43,904 bases of DNA from Deltaproteobacteria bacterium (lineage in GTDB: Bacteria > Desulfobacterota > Syntrophia > Syntrophales > UBA2210). Position 1 is the stretch's first letter; each line of letters starts with the position of its first letter. The position numbers were made by a program, and so were the translations under genes. The notes under the pieces are model-generated. The model did no database searches and had not been told where the DNA came from. It saw only the letters and a list, made by a program, of their open reading frames with translations. The stretch is from the NCBI GenBank assembly GCA_019313385.1, contig JAFDBG010000014.1, forward strand, positions 1 through 43,904, in the 5' to 3' direction. Shown piece by piece: positions 1 to 7,790 of this stretch.

Positions 1-123
1 GTCCGGTCTGGCGGGGCATATGTCTTTTGTGAGCCGGTAAAAATGGGTTGCTGGGGGTGTCCTGAGTTTTAATATGTCTGTAATGGGTGCAAAAACAAAA
101 AAAGACTTTTTATAGGTTTTGAC

Positions 124-152
124 TTGACTTGAATTTTTTATCCCATTATAAG
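124..152 (+). promoter_or_regulatory. sigma70-type promoter for the liv operon
   Basis: A -35 box TTGACT (124-129) is followed by a 17-nt spacer and a -10 box TATAAG (147-152). It lies about 50 nt upstream of the livK ATG, which has a strong AAGGAGG ribosome binding site (188-194). No gene is visible in positions 1-123. The assignment rests on consensus and spacing only. Confidence 0.6.
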
Positions 153-201
153 GGGGAGATTTCAGGGCTTGTGATTATAAAATAATAAGGAGGATGGATA
201 T

Positions 202-1419
202 ATGCGGAAGTTATCGTTCTTTGTGATTGTTATGGCTATGGTTTTCCTGGTTTGCTCTTGCGGTGAAAAGGCAGAGGATAAGGCAAAGGAAATCCAGGGG
301 TTAAAACAGGAAATTGTTGATTTGCAAAATGAAAATGCTAAACTTAAAGAGAAAATAGCAGAATTAACAACAAAAGCTACCATCAAAGTTGGTGTAGCCG
401 GCGCTCACAGTGGAGACCTTGCATCTTACGGCATACCTTCCGTGAAGGCCGCCGAGCTCGTGGTCAAAGATATCAACGCGAAAGGAGGAATCTTGGGCAG
501 GGAGGTGGTTCTCCTTGTGGAAGATGATGTATGCAAACCGGAAGTTGCCACAAGCACGGCTACAAAGCTGCTGTCTCAGGGTGTTGATGCTGTGATGGGG
601 CACATATGCAGCGGCGCCACCAAGGCCGCTCTCGGCATATACAGAGATGAAAACATTGTCTGTATGTCGCCATCCGCGACGAACCCGCCTCTGACACAGA
701 GCGGTGATTATCCCAATTTTTACCGGACGATCGCTTCGGACGACGCACAGGCAAGACTCGAGGTGGATTACGCTCTTGATGTATTGAAGGCCAAGAAGAT
801 TGCCGTCATACACGATAAGGGAGATTATGGCAAGGGACTGGCGGAATTCGCGAAGGGCTTTATTGAGAAAGACCCCAGAGCCGAGGTGGTGCTGTACGAA
901 GGTGTCACGCCGGGTGCCGTCGATTATTCAGCGGTTGTACAGAAGATAAGGCATGCAAAGTCGGATGCGGTGATATTCGGCGGTTACCATCCCGAGGCGT
1001 CAAAGATTATCATGCAGATGCGCAAAAAAAGGATGAAGACGGCTTTTATTTCTGATGATGGTGTTAAGGACGATACCTTTATCAAGGTTGCCGGCAAATA
1101 CGCGGAAGGAGTCTATGCAACCGGTCCGAGAGATACATCTTCGAATCCTTTGGCGATTGCCGCCGTCGAAGCGCATAAAAAAGCATACGGTGCCGATCCG
1201 GGTGCTTTCTTCCTCAATGCATATGCTGCGACGCAGGCCCTGTTGAACGCTATCGAGAAAGCGGGATCGACCGACTATGATGCGATTTCAAAGGCACTGA
1301 AGACCGAGTATGTTGAGACACCCCTTGGAAAGATAAAATTTGATGCTAAGGGCGATGCCATAGGCATCGGCTTCTCTATATATCAGGTGCAGAACGGCAA
1401 GTATGTCGAACTGAAATAG
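202..1419 (+). CDS. livK: branched-chain amino acid ABC transporter, substrate-binding lipoprotein
   Basis: Periplasmic binding protein (LivK/Peripla_BP_6 family, 405 aa) that delivers branched-chain amino acids or similar ligands to the LivHMGF transporter encoded just downstream. The N-terminus is a lipoprotein signal with a lipobox-like VCSC ending at Cys20, so it should be lipid-anchored. Residues about 22-59 form a heptad-rich, charged coiled coil that is not part of the classic fold. The binding domain starts near residue 60 (IKVGVAGAHSGDLASYG) and runs to the end. Start chosen from the AAGGAGG site 7 nt upstream. First gene of the operon, expressed from the promoter at 124-152; a hairpin after the gene may reduce read-through. 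Ligand specificity cannot be told from sequence. Confidence 0.93.
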   Translation: MRKLSFFVIVMAMVFLVCSCGEKAEDKAKEIQGLKQEIVDLQNENAKLKEKIAELTTKATIKVGVAGAHSGDLASYGIPSVKAAELVVKDINAKGGILGREVVLLVEDDVCKPEVATSTATKLLSQGVDAVMGHICSGATKAALGIYRDENIVCMSPSATNPPLTQSGDYPNFYRTIASDDAQARLEVDYALDVLKAKKIAVIHDKGDYGKGLAEFAKGFIEKDPRAEVVLYEGVTPGAVDYSAVVQKIRHAKSDAVIFGGYHPEASKIIMQMRKKRMKTAFISDDGVKDDTFIKVAGKYAEGVYATGPRDTSSNPLAIAAVEAHKKAYGADPGAFFLNAYAATQALLNAIEKAGSTDYDAISKALKTEYVETPLGKIKFDAKGDAIGIGFSIYQVQNGKYVELK

Positions 1420-1448
1420 CGCAAAAGGTACAGTGATATTAAGCTGTT

Positions 1449-1482
1449 ATCAGGGGGCAGGCGTAAAAGCCTGACCCCTGAT
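1449..1482 (+). terminator. strong hairpin after livK (attenuator or terminator)
   Basis: Two 14-nt arms (1449-1462 and 1469-1482) pair with a single mismatch around a GTAAAA loop. The sequence after it is only weakly T-rich (TTGTTGAT), so it may act as a partial terminator or mRNA 3'-end stabiliser. Such hairpins commonly let the binding protein be made in excess over the membrane parts. Confidence 0.6.
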
Positions 1483-1520
1483 TTGTTGATGTTCGGAAAC
1501 GTGAAACGGGTAAAATTGAT

Positions 1521-1655
1521 GGTGTCGTAAGAAGGCCCAAAACCGTCATACCGGGCTTGATCCGGTATCCAGAAGCTGTTGAGCCTGCTGGATTACGGCT
1601 TCCGTCGGAATGACGAGAAATGGCGTTTTCTGACTTTTTACGAATGCGTCAAAGT
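1521..1655. repeat. dispersed REP/MITE-like palindromic repeat, copy 1
   Basis: An imperfect long inverted repeat fills the livK-livH gap. Inner arms are CGTCATACCGGG...ATCCAG (from about 1544) and CTGGATTACGG...GGAATGACG (to about 1616); outer arms carry the GTCGTAAGAAGG / TTTTTACGAATG pair. The core resembles the 'GTCATTCCGG...CCGGAATCCAG' repeats common in deltaproteobacterial genomes. A degraded relative lies at 7646-7715. Confidence 0.6.
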
Positions 1656-1675
1656 TAGGGATGGATTGATCTAAG

Positions 1676-2578
1676 ATGGATTATTTTCTGGAGCTCTTTC
1701 TGGGCGGGCTTACCCGCGGGAGTATTTACGCTCTTATTGCCCTCGGCTATACCATGGTGTATGGCATTATCGAGCTGATAAATTTTGCCCATGGTGAGAT
1801 CTATATGATCGGCGCATTCACCGCGCTGATTGTAATCTCGGTTCTTACCCTTATGGGCATGAACGGGATAGCCATGCTCGTAATAGCTGGGGTGGTTGCT
1901 GTCATGTATTCGAGCGCCTATGGCTATACCGTTGAAAAGATAGCGTATAAGCCATTGCGCAACGCGCCGCGTCTTTCAGCTCTTATCAGCGCTATCGGGA
2001 TGTCACTGTTTCTCCAGAATTATGTGCTCCTGGCGCAGACATCCGATTTCCTGCCCTTCCCAAACCTGATCCCCGACTTTGAGTTCATGGAGCCGTATGC
2101 GCACATTATCGGTTCGACGGAGATTGTTATCCTCATAACGACGGCTATCGTTATGATTCTTCTTACCATCCTGATAAAATTTACGAGGATAGGCAAGGCG
2201 ATGCGGGCGACATCCCAGGATAAGACGATGGCGATGCTGGTGGGTATTAATGTGAATCGCGTTATTTCAGTCACGTTTATCGTGGGCTCGGCGACGGCGG
2301 CGATAGGTGGAGTGCTCATAGCTTCTCATGTCGGAATGATTAATTTCTATGTCGGTTTCATAGCTGGAATAAAGGCATTTGTCGCGGCGGTGCTTGGAGG
2401 AATCGGGAGCGTTCCCGGGGCTGTTCTCGGCAGCTTTGTTCTGGGTTGGACAGAGAGTTTTGCTACCGGGTATGTCTCGAGTGATTATGAAGATGTCTTC
2501 GCCTTCCTGTTTCTTGTGCTTATCCTGATCTTTAGACCCGCGGGCATCTTGGGGCGATCCGAGAAAAATAAAGTATAG
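1676..2578 (+). CDS. livH: branched-chain amino acid ABC transporter permease LivH
   Basis: Integral inner-membrane permease of the LivH/BPD_transp_2 family (300 aa, usual length). The N-terminal motif GSIYALIALGYTMVYGIIEL followed by INFAHGE is the family signature, and about eight hydrophobic segments span the protein. The late GVLIASHVGMINFYVGFIAGIKAF and VLGGIGSVPGAVLG stretches are also typical. It pairs with LivM to form the transmembrane channel. The ATG at 1676 has only a weak upstream purine stretch. Second gene of the operon, separated from livK by a hairpin and a dispersed repeat. Confidence 0.93.
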   Translation: MDYFLELFLGGLTRGSIYALIALGYTMVYGIIELINFAHGEIYMIGAFTALIVISVLTLMGMNGIAMLVIAGVVAVMYSSAYGYTVEKIAYKPLRNAPRLSALISAIGMSLFLQNYVLLAQTSDFLPFPNLIPDFEFMEPYAHIIGSTEIVILITTAIVMILLTILIKFTRIGKAMRATSQDKTMAMLVGINVNRVISVTFIVGSATAAIGGVLIASHVGMINFYVGFIAGIKAFVAAVLGGIGSVPGAVLGSFVLGWTESFATGYVSSDYEDVFAFLFLVLILIFRPAGILGRSEKNKV

Positions 2579-2611
2579 CAAGGCAATCTACTTTTTGCAG
2601 GGTTTTGGAAA

Positions 2612-3838
2612 TTGATTAAATTTGATGAGATAAAAAGAGCCGTTCTGGTTTCCATATGGTTCATGTTCTTGACATTTCCCATTATGGTAATTCGCGTCAA
2701 TCCTGTGGAACATATCGTGGAGTGGCGCTGGAAGAACATGGTGCTGGTGGGTATAGGAAGCTTCCTTCTTTCGTTTGTCTGGAATTATCTAATGAAGCGA
2801 AAGGAGCTTGGCTCTAAGGAGGCCGAGGCCGGAGAAGAAACAATTAAGATTTCCCTGTTCCATCGAGCACTGAACGAGAAAAAGATATATCTGCCCGCGC
2901 TGGTCATCTTTGGAATATTCACAATCAGTTTTCCCTTCATTTTTTCAATGTATCAGACAACTATCATGGTAACGGCGTTGATCTATGTTATGCTTGGTCT
3001 TGGTCTTAACATTGTCGTGGGCCTTGCTGGTCTTCTTGACCTGGGATATGTCGCTTTTTACGCGGTAGGCGCTTATTCCTACGCCTTGTTGAATTACCAC
3101 TTCGGACTCAGCTTCTGGATAGCACTTCCCATAGGAGGCGCCCTGGGCGCTATTTTTGGAATACTGCTGGGTTTTCCAGTGCTCCGGCTTCGAGGAGATT
3201 ACCTTGCCATCGTTACGCTGGGATTTGGCGAAATCATACGTATTATTCTGGAAAACTGGAATGAATTTTCTTTCGGACCCAGCGGTATAGCAAACATTCC
3301 GAGACCTCCCCTGTTCGGAATGGATCTGTCGGTTCACGGCTCTACCACATATATTTATTACATTATGATTGTCCTGTGCGTCTTTACTATCTTTGTCGTA
3401 AACCGCCTGCAGGACTCCAGGATCGGCAGGGCATGGATCGCGCTCAGGGAGGATGAAATTGCCTGTCAGGCCATGGGGATTGACAAGGCAAGAACCAAAT
3501 TGACGGCATTTTCCCTCGGAGCGACGTGGGCGGGCATGGCCGGAGTTATGTTTGCGGCAAAAACTACCTTTGTAAATCCGGCAAGCTTTACCCTCTGGGA
3601 GTCTATCATAGTATTGTGTATCGTTGTGCTGGGTGGCATGGGATCCATAATAGGGGTTATCGCCGGGGCGCTTGTGCTGGTACTTACTCCTGAATATCTG
3701 CGCGCGTTCTCTGAGTACAGGATGCTGGCGTTCGGCACACTGCTCGTCGTAATGATGATATTTCGTCCCGGCGGAATTATACCCAATGTGCGCCGCACAT
3801 ATAAATTTGAGAGCGTGAAGAACGCTGACAAGAGCTGA
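2612..3838 (+). CDS. livM: branched-chain amino acid ABC transporter permease LivM
   Basis: Second permease subunit (408 aa). An N-terminal extension of about 110 residues with two hydrophobic segments precedes the conserved core, which starts near MVTALIYVMLGLGLNIVVGL. Hallmarks are GLAGLLDLGYVAFYAVGAY, the EEA-like loop LREDEIACQAMGID that contacts the ATPases, and VVLGGMGSIIGVIAGA. The start is a TTG at 2612; the next in-frame ATG is inside the first membrane segment, so TTG is preferred although no strong ribosome binding site is visible. The gene ends 1 nt before livG, indicating tight coupling. Confidence 0.9.
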   Translation: MIKFDEIKRAVLVSIWFMFLTFPIMVIRVNPVEHIVEWRWKNMVLVGIGSFLLSFVWNYLMKRKELGSKEAEAGEETIKISLFHRALNEKKIYLPALVIFGIFTISFPFIFSMYQTTIMVTALIYVMLGLGLNIVVGLAGLLDLGYVAFYAVGAYSYALLNYHFGLSFWIALPIGGALGAIFGILLGFPVLRLRGDYLAIVTLGFGEIIRIILENWNEFSFGPSGIANIPRPPLFGMDLSVHGSTTYIYYIMIVLCVFTIFVVNRLQDSRIGRAWIALREDEIACQAMGIDKARTKLTAFSLGATWAGMAGVMFAAKTTFVNPASFTLWESIIVLCIVVLGGMGSIIGVIAGALVLVLTPEYLRAFSEYRMLAFGTLLVVMMIFRPGGIIPNVRRTYKFESVKNADKS

Positions 3839-3839
3839 T

Positions 3840-4607
3840 ATGGAACCTGTATTAAAAGTCCAAAATCTAGGTATGAATTTCGGTGGCCTGAGGGCGCTTG
3901 ATGATCTTGATCTGGATGTATGCAAAGATGAGATCGTCGCTCTTATCGGGCCCAATGGCGCCGGAAAGACCACCTTCTTTAATTGTATAACGGGAATATA
4001 TCCCCCCACAGATGGTGATGTGTTCATATTCGCTCGGGACAGGGATATGCCTGAGAGAATAAATGGCTTAAAACCGAACAAGGTTACCGAAAAAGGCCTG
4101 GCCCGAACCTTTCAAAATATCCGTTTATTCCCCAGCATGACAGTCCTTGAGAATGTAATGATCGGACGTCACTGCCGCATGCACGCGGGCGTGTTGGGTG
4201 CAGTACTGAAGGGTAGATCAACTGTAATGGAAGAGAAAAAGGCGGTGGAGGACAGCTATACCATCCTGGAAAAGATGGGACTTGCCCAGTTTGTGGACGA
4301 GTTTGCCAAGAACCTTCCATATGGAGCACAGAGACGTCTTGAAATAGCCAGGGCAATGGCCACAGAGCCCTTTCTGCTTCTCCTGGATGAACCCGCTGCT
4401 GGCATGAATCCTAACGAAACACAGGAACTTGATGAACTGATAAAGCAGATTCGCGATAAAGAGGGGATTTCCATACTCTTGATAGAGCATGATATGAAAC
4501 TCGTTATGAGCCTGTCCGACAGGATATTTGTCGTTGATTATGGGAAAAAAATCGCGCAGGGCACCCCGGAAGGAAAAAAATCGCGCAGGGCACCCCGGAA
4601 GAGATAA
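3840..4607 (+). CDS. livG: branched-chain amino acid ABC transporter ATPase LivG, C-terminus altered by a duplication
   Basis: ABC ATPase (255 aa) powering LivHM. Walker A is GPNGAGKTT, the signature region reads LPYGAQRRLEIARAMA (YGAQRR in place of the usual LSGGQ, as in LivG proteins), Walker B is FLLLLDEPAAGMNP, and the switch His is in IEHDM. The last normal residues are YGKKIAQGTPE; the reading frame then shifts into GKKSRRAPRKR and stops at 4607. The cause is an exact 29-bp tandem duplication (4543-4600). Removing one copy restores EIRNNPVVIKAYLGEEVDA with a stop at 4658-4660 that overlaps the livF ATG, the normal arrangement. The ATPase core is intact, so function may persist; an assembly artefact is possible. 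Confidence 0.9.
   Translation: MEPVLKVQNLGMNFGGLRALDDLDLDVCKDEIVALIGPNGAGKTTFFNCITGIYPPTDGDVFIFARDRDMPERINGLKPNKVTEKGLARTFQNIRLFPSMTVLENVMIGRHCRMHAGVLGAVLKGRSTVMEEKKAVEDSYTILEKMGLAQFVDEFAKNLPYGAQRRLEIARAMATEPFLLLLDEPAAGMNPNETQELDELIKQIRDKEGISILLIEHDMKLVMSLSDRIFVVDYGKKIAQGTPEGKKSRRAPRKR
4543..4600 (+). repeat. 29-bp perfect tandem duplication inside livG
   Basis: Copy 1 is 4543-4571 and copy 2 is 4572-4600; both begin GGAAAAAAATCGCGCAGGGC and end CACCCCGGAA. Because 29 is not a multiple of three, the second copy shifts the livG frame. The unit starts with a seven-A run, which favours replication slippage. Confidence 0.95.
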
Positions 4608-4652
4608 GGAATAATCCTGTCGTAATAAAGGCCTATCTCGGAGAAGAGGTTG

Positions 4653-5360
4653 ATGCTTAAGCTTAAGAACGTACAGACTTTCTATGGTAATATCCAGGCG
4701 TTGAAAAGTGTTACCATAGAGATCGCTGAAGGGGAGATCGTCACCCTCATAGGCGCGAACGGAGCTGGGAAAACCACGACGCTCATGGCTGTCTGTGGTG
4801 TGGTCCCTCCGAGATCGGGTGAGATATCTTTTATGGGCGACCCGATAACCGGCATGGAACCGGACAAAATCGTCTCACTCGGCATCTGTCAGGTGCCCGA
4901 AGGCCGCCGTATCTTTCCCTATCTGTCGGTTGCTGAGAATCTTGATATGGGTGCCTTCTTGAGAAATGACAAGATGGAAATAAAGAAAGATATAGAATAT
5001 GTGTTTGATCTTTTCCCCATCCTCGCGGAGAGGCGTCATCAGGCCGGGGGTACATTGAGCGGAGGAGAACAACAGATGCTGGCCATATCAAGGGCACTTA
5101 TGGCCAAACCCAGGCTTCTTCTCCTTGATGAGCCTTCGCTGGGGCTTGCCCCCCTTATTATTAAAAAGATATTTGAGATAATAGGCAAGATAAACGCGGA
5201 GAATAATACGACCATCTTTCTTGTGGAGCAGAACGCGAACCTCGCTCTCAAGGTAGCCGCCAGGGGTTACGTCATCGAAAACGGCCGCATAACACTCACA
5301 GATTCCTCAAAGAATCTTCTTGCCAATGAAGAAGTAAAAAAGGCATATCTCGGCCTTTAG
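4653..5360 (+). CDS. livF: branched-chain amino acid ABC transporter ATPase LivF
   Basis: Second ATPase subunit (235 aa from this start). Walker A is GANGAGKTT, signature LSGGEQQMLAISRALMA, Walker B LLLLDEPSLGLAP, switch His replaced by Gln in FLVEQNA as is normal for LivF. A TTG three bases upstream could also serve, but the ATG at 4653 has GGAG at 4640-4643 with proper spacing. In the inferred ancestral arrangement this ATG overlapped the livG stop (ATGCTTAA); the livG duplication leaves a 45-nt gap and may weaken translational coupling. Last gene of the operon; der converges 12 nt away with no clear terminator between. Confidence 0.94.
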   Translation: MLKLKNVQTFYGNIQALKSVTIEIAEGEIVTLIGANGAGKTTTLMAVCGVVPPRSGEISFMGDPITGMEPDKIVSLGICQVPEGRRIFPYLSVAENLDMGAFLRNDKMEIKKDIEYVFDLFPILAERRHQAGGTLSGGEQQMLAISRALMAKPRLLLLDEPSLGLAPLIIKKIFEIIGKINAENNTTIFLVEQNANLALKVAARGYVIENGRITLTDSSKNLLANEEVKKAYLGL

Positions 5361-5372
5361 TCTTTTCCCCTT

Positions 5373-6692
5373 TCATCGTTCCGACCCCTTCTTTCTGAAG
5401 ATCAGCCTGACAGGTGTATTTTCAAAACCCAGTTCTTCATGTATCCTGTTGGCCAGAAAGCGTTCATAGGAAAAATATACAGCCTTTGCTTCGCGAACAA
5501 AAAACACAAATGTGGGCGGTTTTACAGATATCTGGGTTGCGTAGTTTATTTTATTGGGCCTGTTTCTGTAGCGTGGGGGAGAAAGCCTTTCGATAAATTC
5601 CGCAAGCTTTGTGTTTAAGAGAGATGTGGAAACTCTTTTTGTATACTGATCATAAACATGGTCAACAAGGTCGAATATCTTTGTAAGTCTCTGCCCGGAG
5701 AGAGCCGACACTGTGATTATGGGTGCAAAATCCAGGTATTTCAGGCTGTCTTTTACATGGTTTACATGTACACCGATTGTGGAATTGTCTTTTTCAATAA
5801 GGTCCCATTTATTCAGAATTATAATACAGGCCGCGCCCCTCTCATATGCCAGGCCGGCTATTTTTGTATCCTGCTCAGTTACACCCTCCTGCGCGTCTAT
5901 CATAATAAGAGCTATGTCACACCGGTCAAGCGTCTTTATCGCTTCTATAACACTGTATCTCTCCAGTTTCAGACTGACCTTGCTTTTTTTCCTTATTCCG
6001 GCTGTGTCTATCAGGAGATATTTCCTGTCATTCAGATCAAAGGCGGTGTCCACCGAATCCCTCGTGGTTCCGGGTATTGGATTGACTATCGTACGCTCAT
6101 AGCCGAGAATCTTGTTTACCAGTGAGGATTTTCCGACATTTGGTTTTCCGATTACGGCTATTCTTATTCTTTCCTCTTTGTCTTCTTCAACAGGGATTTC
6201 CGGAAGATGCTCTACGACGTCATCCAGCAGGTCACCCACCCCGAGCCCATGCTGGGAAGAGATGGAATAGATCCGATCCACACCCAGTCTGTAAAAATCT
6301 ATTGTCAGATCCTCCTGCCTGAGATTATCTATTTTGTTTGCGACGTAGAAGACGGGCTTTTTTGTTTTCCTGAGCAGGTCCGTAATCTCGATGTCCGAAG
6401 AGGTAAGACCCTCCCGTCCATCCATAAGAAAGATAATGGCATCAGCTTCCTCGATGGCCAGGTTTGTCTGCTCACGCATCTGCACAAACATTCTTTCACT
6501 GGTCACGGGTTCGAATCCCCCCGTATCGATTATCATGAATGTCTTGCCATTCCAGTTGGAATCCGTGTAGTTCCTGTCTCTTGTGGCCCCAGGCTGGTCT
6601 ATGACAATAACCTTTCTGGTTTCAGACAGCCGGTTGAACAGTGTCGATTTTCCGACATTGGGCCTTCCTACGATTGCTACTATTGGTTTCAT
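5373..6692 (-). CDS. der: ribosome biogenesis GTPase Der (EngA)
   Basis: Essential GTPase with two tandem G domains that assists 50S ribosome assembly (439 aa, normal length). First G domain has G1 GRPNVGKST near residue 8 and DTGGFEP (G3); second has G1 GKPNVGKSS near residue 183, DTAGIRKKSKV (G3) and NKWD (G4). The C-terminal KH-like domain ends the protein (KPPTFVFFVREAKAVYFSYE). ATG at 6692 with GGGGAT upstream. It lies 13 nt after era, so the two GTPase genes form an era-der operon. Confidence 0.97.
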   Translation of the reverse strand: MKPIVAIVGRPNVGKSTLFNRLSETRKVIVIDQPGATRDRNYTDSNWNGKTFMIIDTGGFEPVTSERMFVQMREQTNLAIEEADAIIFLMDGREGLTSSDIEITDLLRKTKKPVFYVANKIDNLRQEDLTIDFYRLGVDRIYSISSQHGLGVGDLLDDVVEHLPEIPVEEDKEERIRIAVIGKPNVGKSSLVNKILGYERTIVNPIPGTTRDSVDTAFDLNDRKYLLIDTAGIRKKSKVSLKLERYSVIEAIKTLDRCDIALIMIDAQEGVTEQDTKIAGLAYERGAACIIILNKWDLIEKDNSTIGVHVNHVKDSLKYLDFAPIITVSALSGQRLTKIFDLVDHVYDQYTKRVSTSLLNTKLAEFIERLSPPRYRNRPNKINYATQISVKPPTFVFFVREAKAVYFSYERFLANRIHEELGFENTPVRLIFRKKGSER

Positions 6693-6705
6693 TTATGTTT
6701 ATCCC

Positions 6706-7596
6706 CTATTCATTCGGATATCCGAATTCTCCAAGCATTCTCGGATCCTGTGCCCAGTCCTTCTGCACCCGGACAAACAGCTCCAAGTATATTCTGGTAC
6801 TGAAAAACCTTTCCATCTCCAGCCGCGCGGCGGTTCCTATCTTTTTCAGCATGCCGCCCCTCTTGCCGATGATAATGCCTTTCTGAGAGTCTTTCTCCAC
6901 ATTTATAACTGCCTGTATATGTATCAGACCCTTTGCCTCATTCTCCTTGAAAGACTCAACTATGACGGCGGCTGAGTAAGGCACTTCATTGCGCGTCAAT
7001 ATGGTTATCTTTTCCCTGATTATCTCAGCCGCTAAAAATCTTTCGGAACGATCCGTTATCATATCATCGGGGAAATACTGCGGTCCCTCCGGCAGGATAT
7101 TCCATGTTATATCCAAGAGCCTGTCAACATTGAATCCCTTCAGCGCGCAGATGGGCACAATCTCTTCAAACGTGTGAATATTTTTGATATTGTCAATCAA
7201 CGGCAACAGCTTTTCCTTGTCGATAAGGTCAATCTTGTTAATCACCAGCACGACGGGTAGTTTCGTCTTTTTGAGTAATTCTACGATAAAATTATCGTCT
7301 TCACCGATCGGCGTCCCGGCATCGACAAGCAGGAGCAGCATATTCACATCACTAAAGACACTCATCGCGGCCGATACCATCTGGCGGTTGAGCGGCGTCT
7401 TCGCGTTGTGTATCCCAGGGGTATCCAGAAAGATAAACTGGCCCGCCTCGGTATTTTTGATCCCCATGATCCTGTTCCTGGTTGTCTGGGGCTTACGGGT
7501 GGTTATCGCTACCTTTTCACCCACCATGAAATTCATGAGAGTGGATTTTCCCGCGTTTGGCTTTCCTATAATTCCCACAAAACCTGATTTAAACAA
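6706..7596 (-). CDS. era: GTPase Era
   Basis: GTPase for 16S rRNA maturation and 30S assembly (296 aa). G1 GKPNAGKST at the N-terminus, G3 DTPGIH, G4 NKID. The C-terminal KH domain carries the VIVESFKENEAKGLIHIQA and GKRGGMLKKIG segments that bind the 3' end of 16S rRNA. The start is a TTG (7594-7596) with a good AAGGAG site about 6 nt upstream; no better ATG exists before the G1 loop. Followed by der. Confidence 0.96.
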   Translation of the reverse strand: MFKSGFVGIIGKPNAGKSTLMNFMVGEKVAITTRKPQTTRNRIMGIKNTEAGQFIFLDTPGIHNAKTPLNRQMVSAAMSVFSDVNMLLLLVDAGTPIGEDDNFIVELLKKTKLPVVLVINKIDLIDKEKLLPLIDNIKNIHTFEEIVPICALKGFNVDRLLDITWNILPEGPQYFPDDMITDRSERFLAAEIIREKITILTRNEVPYSAAVIVESFKENEAKGLIHIQAVINVEKDSQKGIIIGKRGGMLKKIGTAARLEMERFFSTRIYLELFVRVQKDWAQDPRMLGEFGYPNE

Positions 7597-7645
7597 AGTT
7601 GGCTCCTTATATTATATTTAGATTATTACTCTGGCAACAATATAC

Positions 7646-7715
7646 GTCAAAGTCGTCATTCCGGCGGAAACCGGAATTGACCTGGATGGTGGATCTAAGT
7701 CCAGCATGACATTTG
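7646..7715. repeat. degenerate REP/MITE-like palindrome, copy 2
   Basis: Begins GTCGTCATTCCGGCGGAAACC followed by GGAATTGACCTGGA and has a weak matching right arm (AAGTCCAGCATGACA). It shares its core with the repeat at 1521-1655 and occupies much of the era-sdaA gap, where no gene is seen. Confidence 0.45.
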
Positions 7716-7790
7716 ATATGTTTAATTGCCGCATTAATAACACGTGTGGAGTGGAATGACATTATATTAAACTCAATGTATATTAATCCG

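Noticed and set aside
364-813. 149-aa open frame opposite livK
   Set aside because: Antisense to a well-supported gene, no recognisable motif.
2945-4081. 378-aa open frame on the minus strand across livM and livG
   Set aside because: It is antisense to two clearly recognisable genes, has no family features and no ribosome binding site.
6499-6525. GGGTTCGAATCCCCC string resembling a tRNA T-arm
   Set aside because: It lies in the der coding sequence (DTGGFEPVT region), with no acceptor, D or anticodon arms around it.
7604-7640. Possible promoter TTGTTG-18-TATAAT before era
   Set aside because: The -10 box lies too close to the start codon; the transcript would lack the AAGGAG site.
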